A stretch of 43,935 bases of DNA from Sphingomonadales bacterium (GTDB lineage Bacteria; Pseudomonadota; Alphaproteobacteria; Sphingomonadales; Sphingomonadaceae). This document shows, piece after piece, positions 9,239 to 16,235 of the stretch (within the stretch, counting starts at the first letter, position 1; the number at the start of each line of letters is the position of its first letter). The notes under the pieces were generated by a model. That model was given only the letters and a program-made list of their open reading frames with translations. It was not told the origin of the DNA and ran no database searches. Both the position numbers and the translations under genes were made by a program. The DNA is taken from assembly GCA_025352685.1 (NCBI GenBank), contig JANXSN010000070.1, forward strand, positions 1 to 43,935, written 5' to 3'.

Positions 9239-11364
9239 CCGCACGCGTCAGATACGGGTTCATCGTATTCGGTGCGGGCCTCACCATCACAGTTCCCGCG
9301 GTCGCAGCCGTATGTGGACCGCCACCGGCTTTGGTGGCTCATGGGGCCCCAAGGTTGATCACCACAGACGACCTTGCTCGTATTCGCGACATTGGGATGC
9401 CCGATCCCTCGCTGACAGAATTGCCAAGTCCGTTGGCAATTTCACCCGACGGAGAGCGGGTAGCCTATATCACGAGCCAAGGAGATCCGACGACCAACGC
9501 CTATTGCCGCCTGCTGATGGTTGCCGACATCAAAGCGAACGCCGCGCCGCAGGTGATTGACGTTGGCGGCGAACTGCCGCTGCTAAAATATGATATACGC
9601 GGGCTCCTGACATCAATCGGATTCCCAGATGCAGTGACGCCGTCATGGTCGCAAAGCGGACGCTCGATCGCCTACTTGCGGCGTGACCACGGCGTCACCC
9701 AGCTTTGGCGTGTTGATGGAGTCGGCGGCAATGCGCGCCCTGTCACTGCCTCCGCCGTCGACATCGACGCTTGGGCGTGGATCGATGACAACCATGCTGT
9801 GGTCGCCAGCCGCCCAAGCCAGGTTGAGAGCGAGTTGCAAAACGTCGAAGAAGGCAAGTCCGGCTGGATCTATGACGCACGCTTCTCACCTGCATATGGC
9901 GCCCGTCCACAAATCCGGGGTGACTTGCCGCGGCGTTATGACAGCATTGAAATTTCCACTGGGAACAAATCGGCCGCGAGCGATGCCGAAATCGCCTTGG
10001 TAGAGCCCGTTCGCGATTCTGGCGTCCCTACTCTTGCCAAAATCACCAATCATCGCGGCGCTCGCGCCTGGTTGCAAACCGATGATGCATCCCCCTTGAG
10101 TCCCTTGCGGATCCACGTCGCCGAGCCCCAGGGCCGTGAGGCACGATGTGCGGCTGAAACCTGCGCGAATGGCATCGACAAGCTATACTGGAGCCGCGAT
10201 GGGAATAGCGTCGTGTACCTGCGCCGTGAAGGCTGGGCAAAAAGTCGAACAGCATTTTACCGATGGAATCCGGGTGAGGGTGCGCCGCGGCGCCTATCGA
10301 GCACTAACGACGTTCTGCTCGGATGTTTACCGCACAAATCCAGATTCCTCTGCTTGCGCGAAAACTCGACGCGTCCACGCCGGATCGCGGACATCGATCC
10401 CGACACCGGTGAAACGACGACGATTTACGACCCCAATCCCGAATTCGCTGCTCTGCGCCTAGGCTCGGTCGAACGTCTCACGTGGCGAAACGATCTGGGC
10501 CTGCCGGCGTGGGGCGACCTCGTCCTGCCGCCCGGTTTTGCCAAGGGCTCACTTCTGCCGATGATCGTCGTTCAATATCATAGCGACGGTTTCCTGCGAG
10601 GTGGGACTGGCGACGAATATCCAATCTTTCCCCTCGCTGCTCAGGGCTTTGCCGTGCTGAGCATCGAAGACCCGCCATCGATTGCGCGGGCGCTTCCAAA
10701 ACTGAAGACATGGGAAGAAATCAACCGCGCCAGCACTACGAATTGGGCTGAACGGCGTAGCGAGTTGTCTTCTCTGTTGACCGGGGTTGCGCAGGTGGTT
10801 GCGAGCGGGATTGCCGACCCAAAACGGATTGGCATAACCGGTCTCAGCGACGGAGCCTCAAGCGCACGGTTCGCACTCATCAACAGCCGCGTATTTTCTG
10901 CCGCAGCCATCAGTTCGAGTAGCCTCGAGGTGAAAACGACCATGACATACGGCGGCATTGCTTGGGCCGACTTCAACCGCAAACTCGGCTATCCGCCAAC
11001 GATCCGAAGCGACCCTCAATTCTGGAAACCGTTTTCGATGGCGCTCAATGCCAGTTACATGAACGTACCGCTGCTGATTCAGGCATCTGATGACGAATAC
11101 GTCCTCGCACTTGAGACTTTCACCGCGCTGCGCGAAAGCGGCAAGCCTGTTGAAATGTACGTCTACCCAAACGAGCACCACATCAAATGGCAGCCGGCGC
11201 ATCGGCTCGCGGTCTACAACCGTGACGTCGATTGGTTTACTTTCTGGTTCCAGAACACGATCGATCCGGACGTAGGTAAAGTCGCGCAATACGCTCGTTG
11301 GAAGGCCCTGCGCACTCGCCGCGACGCCGCTGCCGCGAACGACTCACCGTCTGTCCATCCATGA
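9232..11364 (+). CDS. Lasso peptide isopeptidase (prolyl oligopeptidase fold)
   Basis: The 710-residue protein has a Sec signal peptide (MVTARVRYGFIVFGAG...VAA), a beta-propeller (repeats such as PLAISPDGERVAYIT, PSWSQSGRSIAYLR, LYWSRDGNSVVYLR) and a C-terminal alpha/beta hydrolase. The nucleophile is Ser539 in GITGLSDGAS, the acid is Asp620 or Asp621 (SDDEYVLALETF) and the base is His649 or His650 (YPNEHHIKW). Spacing of these residues agrees with the Ser/Asp/His triad I recall for the isopeptidase AtxE2. Such enzymes hydrolyse the macrolactam isopeptide bond and open the lasso. It is coupled to the TonB receptor by a 7-base overlap, and its 3' end overlaps that of the convergent cyclase gene by 21 bases. 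A general S9 peptidase is the alternative, but the context makes isopeptidase far more likely. Confidence 0.9.
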   Translation: MVTARVRYGFIVFGAGLTITVPAVAAVCGPPPALVAHGAPRLITTDDLARIRDIGMPDPSLTELPSPLAISPDGERVAYITSQGDPTTNAYCRLLMVADIKANAAPQVIDVGGELPLLKYDIRGLLTSIGFPDAVTPSWSQSGRSIAYLRRDHGVTQLWRVDGVGGNARPVTASAVDIDAWAWIDDNHAVVASRPSQVESELQNVEEGKSGWIYDARFSPAYGARPQIRGDLPRRYDSIEISTGNKSAASDAEIALVEPVRDSGVPTLAKITNHRGARAWLQTDDASPLSPLRIHVAEPQGREARCAAETCANGIDKLYWSRDGNSVVYLRREGWAKSRTAFYRWNPGEGAPRRLSSTNDVLLGCLPHKSRFLCLRENSTRPRRIADIDPDTGETTTIYDPNPEFAALRLGSVERLTWRNDLGLPAWGDLVLPPGFAKGSLLPMIVVQYHSDGFLRGGTGDEYPIFPLAAQGFAVLSIEDPPSIARALPKLKTWEEINRASTTNWAERRSELSSLLTGVAQVVASGIADPKRIGITGLSDGASSARFALINSRVFSAAAISSSSLEVKTTMTYGGIAWADFNRKLGYPPTIRSDPQFWKPFSMALNASYMNVPLLIQASDDEYVLALETFTALRESGKPVEMYVYPNEHHIKWQPAHRLAVYNRDVDWFTFWFQNTIDPDVGKVAQYARWKALRTRRDAAAANDSPSVHP

Positions 11365-13110
11365 TAGCGCCCAGGCCTCGGCATCGATAAGTTGCATGAC
11401 GCGGATGTAGCCAAAGCCTTTGGCACGCGCTGCCGATGCCAAAGCGGCATCAACCTGAATTGTGTCGAGCAACCCATTTCGAGCGAGACAGCCATGCAAT
11501 AGCATCCCACGCATTCTGTCCAAATTGGCATCGATCAATTCTACCAAGAAACTATCAGGCGCGCCCTTGTCGCGCCGATAGATGATCGACGCGGGCAACA
11601 ACGATCGAAACGCCTCGCGCGCAATCACCCTATTATGGCCATCGCGTGTCCACATCCAACTCGGCACACGAAGGCAAGTTTCAGCTACGGGTTGAGAAAT
11701 CAAAGGCGAGACATCGGGAACACGTTCGCATGGATCTCGACCCTGAACGACAGACTGGGCGCCCGCAATGAGCGCAACATGACCGGCACTCCCCGGCAGT
11801 GCTCCGGGAGGCGGCGAAAGCCAGGGATGCTCACCAGCCGTTGCCGCAGCAGCTCGCGCCGAAGCCGATAGGAGATTTAAGTCAATCGGCCATCGAAAAC
11901 CAGGTCCGCGTGTTAATGACCGGATGATAGCACCACGTGCAACTTTGTACGTGCTCTCGTGAGCGGCGATCCCAATCGACCGCGCTGTTTTCCAAAAGTG
12001 CCCGACGCCGCCATCTGCCCTTAAGCAATCGGCGACCGGTGCCGTAGATTGCAGCGACGCAAAGACATTATCGCCGCCTCCCCCATCCAAGATTACCGAC
12101 GCTTTGCAAGCGCGGGCTGCCTCTCTTGCACTTCGCGAGCTGGCTTGAGCAAAAGCACGAGCTGATGGTCGTGGAAGCCCTTGGGCGGCTGACACGCCGA
12201 TATCGACAAAGTCACGATTTCGATGAACCTCAAGTAGCTGTATACCCAGATGATCTGCAACCTGCCGAGCATGGAGACGCTCGTCGCCGCCCCGGTCGCG
12301 CGTCACGAGCGTGTGTGCTACAAAATCAACATCGGATTGCTTCAGAGCTGCAGCCAAAATTGAAGAGTCGAGCCCGCCTGAAAGGCGCAGCAAGACCTTG
12401 GGATGGTCAGTTGCCAGAGCGGCTACTGAGGTGTTGACGGCGTGACGAACACGGCATGCCGCTTCAATGGGATCATTGAAACGCATCGCCGATCCTGCAT
12501 AGTTCCAAGGTGTCCAGCAGACGTCAATCACGCGGCGCGTCGCGAAATCAGTGAGGCGCTCGCCTCCGGACAATTCATTGAGGCCAGCGAGGCATGTTCG
12601 AGGACGTCGCAAATCGGGGGCAGCAAGATGGAGCGCTAGCTGTGGCCAGTCGATTTCGGCCTCGAACCCACCGAAACGGGTGAGCAGGTCAACGTCCGAT
12701 GCGGCAAGAAGACCGAACGGCGATAACCAGGTGTAGCAGGGGAGGTCACCGAGCGGCGCGCGAATTAGTTCGATGCTGCGCCGCTGACGCGCGGCAAGGA
12801 ATGCGACATAGGAGCCCCAATAAGCGCCGATGAGACGGTCTCCATGCGACGTCAGGATAGACCGAGCTGTCGCCGCATCGAGCGCCTTTACCGCCTCTGT
12901 TTTTCCAGAAGCAAACAACTTGCCGACTACGAAACCCTCGCAGCCGACCGCAAGTGTTGAACTGACTTCGGAAAAGAGCACGAGCCGATCACCGACAACA
13001 TGCTTTTCCATGGCGGAGCTGTCTGAAAATGCACTCGCGCTAAGCTTTTCCCAAGCGCGCCGGGCGTCCAAGCTTGATGCAATGAGTGCAACGAAGCGGG
13101 AGGTGCTCAC
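11344..13110 (-). CDS. Lasso cyclase C (asparagine synthetase-like)
   Basis: This 588-residue protein has an N-terminal half resembling the glutamine amidotransferase fold of asparagine synthetase. It lacks Cys at position 2 (it begins MSTS), so no glutaminase activity is expected, as is usual for lasso cyclases. The C-terminal synthetase domain carries the ATP-pyrophosphatase signature LSGGLDSS (residues 243-250) and a later ILDGGGGDNVFAS segment. In the family this enzyme adenylates the side-chain carboxylate of an Asp or Glu in the core and closes the ring onto the N-terminal Gly. The start is GTG at 13110, overlapping the stop of gene B by four bases (GTGA), indicating coupled translation. 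Confidence 0.93.
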   Translation of the reverse strand: MSTSRFVALIASSLDARRAWEKLSASAFSDSSAMEKHVVGDRLVLFSEVSSTLAVGCEGFVVGKLFASGKTEAVKALDAATARSILTSHGDRLIGAYWGSYVAFLAARQRRSIELIRAPLGDLPCYTWLSPFGLLAASDVDLLTRFGGFEAEIDWPQLALHLAAPDLRRPRTCLAGLNELSGGERLTDFATRRVIDVCWTPWNYAGSAMRFNDPIEAACRVRHAVNTSVAALATDHPKVLLRLSGGLDSSILAAALKQSDVDFVAHTLVTRDRGGDERLHARQVADHLGIQLLEVHRNRDFVDIGVSAAQGLPRPSARAFAQASSRSAREAARACKASVILDGGGGDNVFASLQSTAPVADCLRADGGVGHFWKTARSIGIAAHESTYKVARGAIIRSLTRGPGFRWPIDLNLLSASARAAAATAGEHPWLSPPPGALPGSAGHVALIAGAQSVVQGRDPCERVPDVSPLISQPVAETCLRVPSWMWTRDGHNRVIAREAFRSLLPASIIYRRDKGAPDSFLVELIDANLDRMRGMLLHGCLARNGLLDTIQVDAALASAARAKGFGYIRVMQLIDAEAWALSWMDRR

Positions 13111-13772
13111 AGTATAAAAATCGGTGTGAAGGGCGCGATGGTGCCAACGTCGTCACCAACGAGCACGTCGCCGCTTTGCACCCAACAATGAGCTTCGAAG
13201 GGCCTCAGTTTCACGGCGAGAACCAGCGTAGGCGTGAATCCGTACGCGACTAACGTGCGGGCGATGGCAATCGACCGGGGTAGACACAAGTCGAGCGCAG
13301 TCTTCAGACGGTCAGCCTTCGCAAATGACGTTGCGATTGTGGCGAGATCTGCCTTCGATGGTCTTCGTGGAGACCGCTTTTTCTTGGCCTCAGCGAGTCC
13401 AGCAAGAACGGCGTCGAGCGAACGCAACCTCAGCTCGATCGTAGCCGAAAAAATCCGAACGAGTGCGGCGATGACCCTGATAGAGGCACTCGGCCCCAAT
13501 CGACGATCGGTCGGAACACTGCCGGAGCAAGGAATGTCGTCACACAGCGAAGGCTTGGCATCGCCATCAAGCTCAAAAAGCAAGCCAGCGCCGATGAGTT
13601 CGCTGAAGACATCGGCGTCGTCGGGCAGACAGGGTGCACCTTCAACAAGGTGGAGACAAACTCCGCGAGTCCCGTTCTCAAGACACAGGTAGCGATCGCG
13701 AGGAAGGTCGAGTAGCACGATGGCTCCGCCGAGATTGCATCCATGGACGCCGGGGCAAAAAACATATCCCAT
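13107..13772 (-). CDS. Lasso leader-binding/leader peptidase protein B (fused B1-B2)
   Basis: This is a 221-residue protein. The N-terminal 80 residues read as a PqqD-like leader-recognition domain (AIVLLDLPRDRYLCLENG near residues 17-34, then DDADVFSELIGAGLLFE). The C-terminal half is a transglutaminase-like cysteine protease with Cys163 (ALDLCLPRSIAIAR), His195 (FEAHCWVQ) and Asp207/208 (VLVGDD). Such fused B proteins bind the precursor leader and cut it before the core glycine. ATG 13772 is preferred because upstream in-frame codons run through the precursor gene. No Shine-Dalgarno sequence is visible before it, and a strong hairpin lies between it and the precursor stop, so its translation is probably weak relative to the precursor. 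Confidence 0.9.
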   Translation of the reverse strand: MGYVFCPGVHGCNLGGAIVLLDLPRDRYLCLENGTRGVCLHLVEGAPCLPDDADVFSELIGAGLLFELDGDAKPSLCDDIPCSGSVPTDRRLGPSASIRVIAALVRIFSATIELRLRSLDAVLAGLAEAKKKRSPRRPSKADLATIATSFAKADRLKTALDLCLPRSIAIARTLVAYGFTPTLVLAVKLRPFEAHCWVQSGDVLVGDDVGTIAPFTPIFIL

Positions 13773-13783
13773 AATGGCAGGAA

Positions 13784-13808
13784 CGGCGCGCGAAGTAATC
13801 GCGCGCCG
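13784..13808 (-). promoter_or_regulatory. GC-rich stem-loop between lasso precursor and gene B
   Basis: A perfect 10-bp inverted repeat (CGGCGCGCGA at 13784-13793 pairing with 13799-13808) encloses the 5-base loop AGTAA. It lies 7 bases after the precursor stop and 11 bases before the B start. No T-run follows it on the transcribed strand, so it is not a standard terminator. Comparable hairpins between A and B genes are known from other proteobacterial lasso clusters. They are thought to stabilise the precursor message or attenuate read-through, giving excess precursor over enzymes. Confidence 0.85.
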
Positions 13809-13815
13809 ACTCCAT

Positions 13816-13935
13816 TCAGTCGTTCGAAATGCCGGACGGCTTGCGGGCGAGAACCTCATCCGCACCCGGACCGATCGGTCCCTTGGTTTCAGCGGACGCG
13901 GCGCCGAGGTCGATGAGTTTTGCGATGTTCTTCAT
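13816..13935 (-). CDS. Lasso peptide precursor A
   Basis: The 39-codon gene starts with ATG 13935 behind GAAGGAA at good spacing and stops with TGA at 13816. The leader is 18 residues, MKNIAKLIDLGAASAETK. Its LGxASAETK end matches astexin- and sphingopyxin-type leaders, with the conserved Thr at position -2. The predicted 21-residue core begins GPIGPGADE and ends SGISND. Gly1 is the ring amine, and Asp8 or Glu9 the ring carboxylate (8- or 9-membered macrolactam). The tail contains Leu11, Arg13 and Lys14 but no aromatic residue. It lies directly before genes B and C on the same strand, 43 bases upstream of B. I do not recognise this core among characterised lasso peptides. Confidence 0.93.
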   Translation of the reverse strand: MKNIAKLIDLGAASAETKGPIGPGADEVLARKPSGISND

Positions 13936-14044
13936 GACGGTTCCTTCAAGCTACTGCGGAATTGCAGCTTCCAAAACCTGCGCGCGTGCGGAAAATACCC
14001 AAAGTTTATAAATATCCTGTTCGGCGATTGTTTTCGGTTCCTCG
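13936..14044 (-). promoter_or_regulatory. Leader region and possible promoter of the lasso precursor
   Basis: The 109 bases between the gntR stop and the precursor start contain the ribosome site (GAAGGAA, 13941-13947) and an AT-rich patch (ATATTTATAAA on the minus strand, near 14002-14012) that could hold a -10 element. No clear -35 or operator is visible. The precursor could therefore be read from its own promoter, from the upstream lux operon, or both. Confidence 0.4.
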
Positions 14045-14671
14045 TCAGGCAACGCGATAATGCGCGCGTACAAGCTCAGCCGCTTTGCGCTGGCGACGAC
14101 GGTGATAAGTAACAAGTTCACGTCTCAGCTCCTCGCGATCGCTGGCTTTAAACGTTGAACGAAGAACTGCTAGTTCCACCGCAATCTCCTCCAGAACGAA
14201 GGGCTCAATGGTCCGGATTGGATGCAAGCGTTCGTTGAGCGATGCCACTGCGCGACTGTGTTCTGCGTTCTCAGATCTGTGGGCGATCGCGTCAAACAGC
14301 ACTGCCGTCGAAATGGCTGAACCGTCGTCGTCGGGTTCGAAGGCTGGAGTTGCCACAAACTCGCGCCTCGGCCAGGACCGTATCGCCAACAGCAAGACTT
14401 CCAGATTCCACGAACACAGATCCTTGAGCGCAGGTTCGTCGATGTTCGGGATGTGAAAGCCTTCGTTGATCCCCGTCTCGACCAGCCCGCTTCCGGTCAG
14501 CACGTTGAGAGCGTCGCGGACTGGCGTAATACTGCTGAAGAGATCCTGAGCAAGAACAGCCGGATCCAGACGTGCGCCGGGCAAATACGACCGTGCGAGA
14601 ATGCGTCGCCGGATCGCATTGAGGACCCGTTGGGATGTCGTCCCCGAATTCACACGACCTGCCGCTGACAA
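14045..14671 (-). CDS. GntR family transcriptional regulator (FCD-type)
   Basis: This is a 208-residue protein with an N-terminal winged helix (QRVLNAIRRRILARSYLPGARLDPAVLAQDL, then the recognition region SITPVRDALNVLTGSGLVET). A helical C-terminal effector domain of FadR/FCD type follows (LNERLHPIRTIEPFVLEEIAVELAVLR). GntR regulators recur beside lasso clusters of sphingomonads and caulobacters. Its start overlaps the phyH end by 22 bases, so it belongs to the lux operon, and it ends 109 bases before the precursor. It is a candidate direct regulator of the precursor promoter, but the ligand is unknown. Confidence 0.85.
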   Translation of the reverse strand: MSAAGRVNSGTTSQRVLNAIRRRILARSYLPGARLDPAVLAQDLFSSITPVRDALNVLTGSGLVETGINEGFHIPNIDEPALKDLCSWNLEVLLLAIRSWPRREFVATPAFEPDDDGSAISTAVLFDAIAHRSENAEHSRAVASLNERLHPIRTIEPFVLEEIAVELAVLRSTFKASDREELRRELVTYHRRRQRKAAELVRAHYRVA

Positions 14672-15531
14672 TCGAGAAACACCTCCAGCTGTGCCTGCTG
14701 ATCAGGTAGCAGCGCATCGATTGCGCCTAAGGGTTTGCGCGCATCGCCGTGCAGAAGCACCGACGGACACTGCCCCTCGTAGTTACCCAGGTTCGGTCGA
14801 TGTTGGCGGTACCCGATCAAAGCGGCCAGATCACAGTCGAAGGACCGAGCAAGCTCCGGCGGATACGCCAGCCACTGATTTTCATAGGGCTTGAGCCAAC
14901 CAAGCGAGTACCCGACAATAATGCCCCTGCGCACGCTCTCAGAGACGTTAGCGCCAGCGCCGTGAAGCGCCGAGCCAAGAAAAATAAGTGCAGAGCCCGG
15001 CTCCATCAAAGCGGGCACGGGATCGCAGAGGGGAAGTTCCTGAAGCGCCGCAGGGCCATGCGACTGTGGCCAGATTATGGTCGCGCCATTGTCACTCGCA
15101 AAGGGCGTCAATGGCCAAATGACATTGACCAAATATTCGGTCGCACCGATTGGCGCTCGCCACATATCCTGATCACGGTGTGGCAGCTGGGCAGGGGCAC
15201 CGGGGTGCACGGCAATTGCTTGTGCCACATTGAGCTGAACGCGGTCGCAGAACGGCGACAGAATGTCCTCGACAATTGCCAGAATGAGCGAATGCTGGAC
15301 CAGCTCGGCCGTATGCGTCGAATGCGCCAGCAACCTTCCAAAGCGCTTCGTCGTCTCTCCGTAAAAGCCGCCCTGTCCGAATGGCGTCGATTGAAATCGC
15401 GGTCCCAAATCATTGTCGAGCATTGATATCGTCGCGACCGGCACTGCCTTGGGAACAATACAATAGCCCTGATGGCGCAGCATTCGCGCCCAATATCCTT
15501 TTGCGCTTTCGCTTACCGTTTCCAATTTCAT
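14650..15531 (-). CDS. phyH: Phytanoyl-CoA dioxygenase (PhyH) family protein
   Basis: The 293-residue Fe(II)/2-oxoglutarate oxygenase has the metal-binding HxD motif at His118 and Asp120 (AQLPHRDQDMW), the distal His190 (SALHGAGANVSE) and the 2-oxoglutarate-binding Arg201 or Arg202. In sphingomonads a phyH gene commonly follows luxI, as reported for Novosphingobium genomes, and its substrate is unknown. It sits 6 bases after the luxI stop and overlaps gntR by 22 bases. Two roles are plausible by context: oxidation of the acyl-homoserine lactone or its precursor, or hydroxylation of the lasso peptide. Neither is shown by the sequence. Confidence 0.85.
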   Translation of the reverse strand: MKLETVSESAKGYWARMLRHQGYCIVPKAVPVATISMLDNDLGPRFQSTPFGQGGFYGETTKRFGRLLAHSTHTAELVQHSLILAIVEDILSPFCDRVQLNVAQAIAVHPGAPAQLPHRDQDMWRAPIGATEYLVNVIWPLTPFASDNGATIIWPQSHGPAALQELPLCDPVPALMEPGSALIFLGSALHGAGANVSESVRRGIIVGYSLGWLKPYENQWLAYPPELARSFDCDLAALIGYRQHRPNLGNYEGQCPSVLLHGDARKPLGAIDALLPDQQAQLEVFLDCQRQVV

Positions 15532-15537
15532 CTCCTG

Positions 15538-16158
15538 TCAGGCTGCGAGGCGTGCGTCGTCGCGAGGGGATGAAGGGATCGGGCGGATGCCAGCCTGCGC
15601 GAGCAAGGCCGGGGTCTTGTTATCGATTTCGATCGCGAGTGCCGCGATGAGTGTCCCTTCTGACGCCTGCGGCGGGCCGAGCGGAGTGCAGCGCCAGCCA
15701 AATGCCAGGATTTGCTGAAACCAACTCATCTCGGCGATCGCCGTAAAACGGCGAATACCCATGTCGAGGCCTTGCAACGCAATCGCCATGACGAGGTTAT
15801 CGCGAATTACACGACGATCGCGCGCGTTCAGCGAACGGTCGAGACAAAAGCGCGTTATCTCGAAGATGTCGTGGGCACGCGGCGGCTCCCCCTCGCAAAG
15901 GCTTGCAAATATGTTACCAAGAATATGAGGTCGGGTGGTTTGCAAGAGGCGCGCTGAGGCCAAATGTGCGCCCCTGCAGTCGGCCAATACCAGATAAACT
16001 GCGTGCTCGTCGTCGAACTGGTCGATTTCGAACCGTCCGTCGAGCACGGGCACGTCCCATTTGAGCAAATCGACGAAAACACTTTTGCGCGCCTCGAACA
16101 TATTGCGCAGGACCGCATCTGGAATGCCGTGAGAAGAGGAGTAAAACACTTGATCCAT
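15538..16158 (-). CDS. luxI: Acyl-homoserine-lactone synthase (LuxI family)
   Basis: This 206-residue protein makes AHL from S-adenosylmethionine and an acyl carrier. All hallmark residues are present at close to canonical numbering: Arg24, Phe28, Trp34, Asp46, Asp49, Arg70, Glu100 and Arg103 (FEARKSVFVDLLKW, DQFDDEHAVYL, ASARLLQTT, FEITRFCLD). The start at 16158 (MDQVFYSSSHG) is chosen over an in-frame ATG at 16191 because GGGAGG precedes it at 8 bases and because it reproduces the family numbering. A 22-bp palindrome lies 56 bases upstream. The acyl chain made cannot be told from the sequence. Confidence 0.93.
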   Translation of the reverse strand: MDQVFYSSSHGIPDAVLRNMFEARKSVFVDLLKWDVPVLDGRFEIDQFDDEHAVYLVLADCRGAHLASARLLQTTRPHILGNIFASLCEGEPPRAHDIFEITRFCLDRSLNARDRRVIRDNLVMAIALQGLDMGIRRFTAIAEMSWFQQILAFGWRCTPLGPPQASEGTLIAALAIEIDNKTPALLAQAGIRPIPSSPRDDARLAA

Positions 16159-16213
16159 AAAAGGCGCCTCCCGGTTACCGAAGGCGATCATCGATCAGGT
16201 TGTGCGCGCGGGC

Positions 16214-16235
16214 ATATTCCCTGAAAAGGGTATAT
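16214..16235 (-). promoter_or_regulatory. 22-bp palindrome upstream of luxI, lux-box-like
   Basis: Read on the luxI strand the site is ATATACCC, then TTTTCA, then GGGAATAT. Eight of eleven symmetric base pairs match (outer ATAT/ATAT and inner CCC/GGG arms). It spans the luxR stop codon and ends 56 bases before the luxI start, the expected place for a LuxR-AHL operator. Length and symmetry fit the lux-box class (18-22 bp dyads), although the sequence differs from the Vibrio lux box. A closely similar site lies before virB1 at 17533-17554. Confidence 0.6.
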
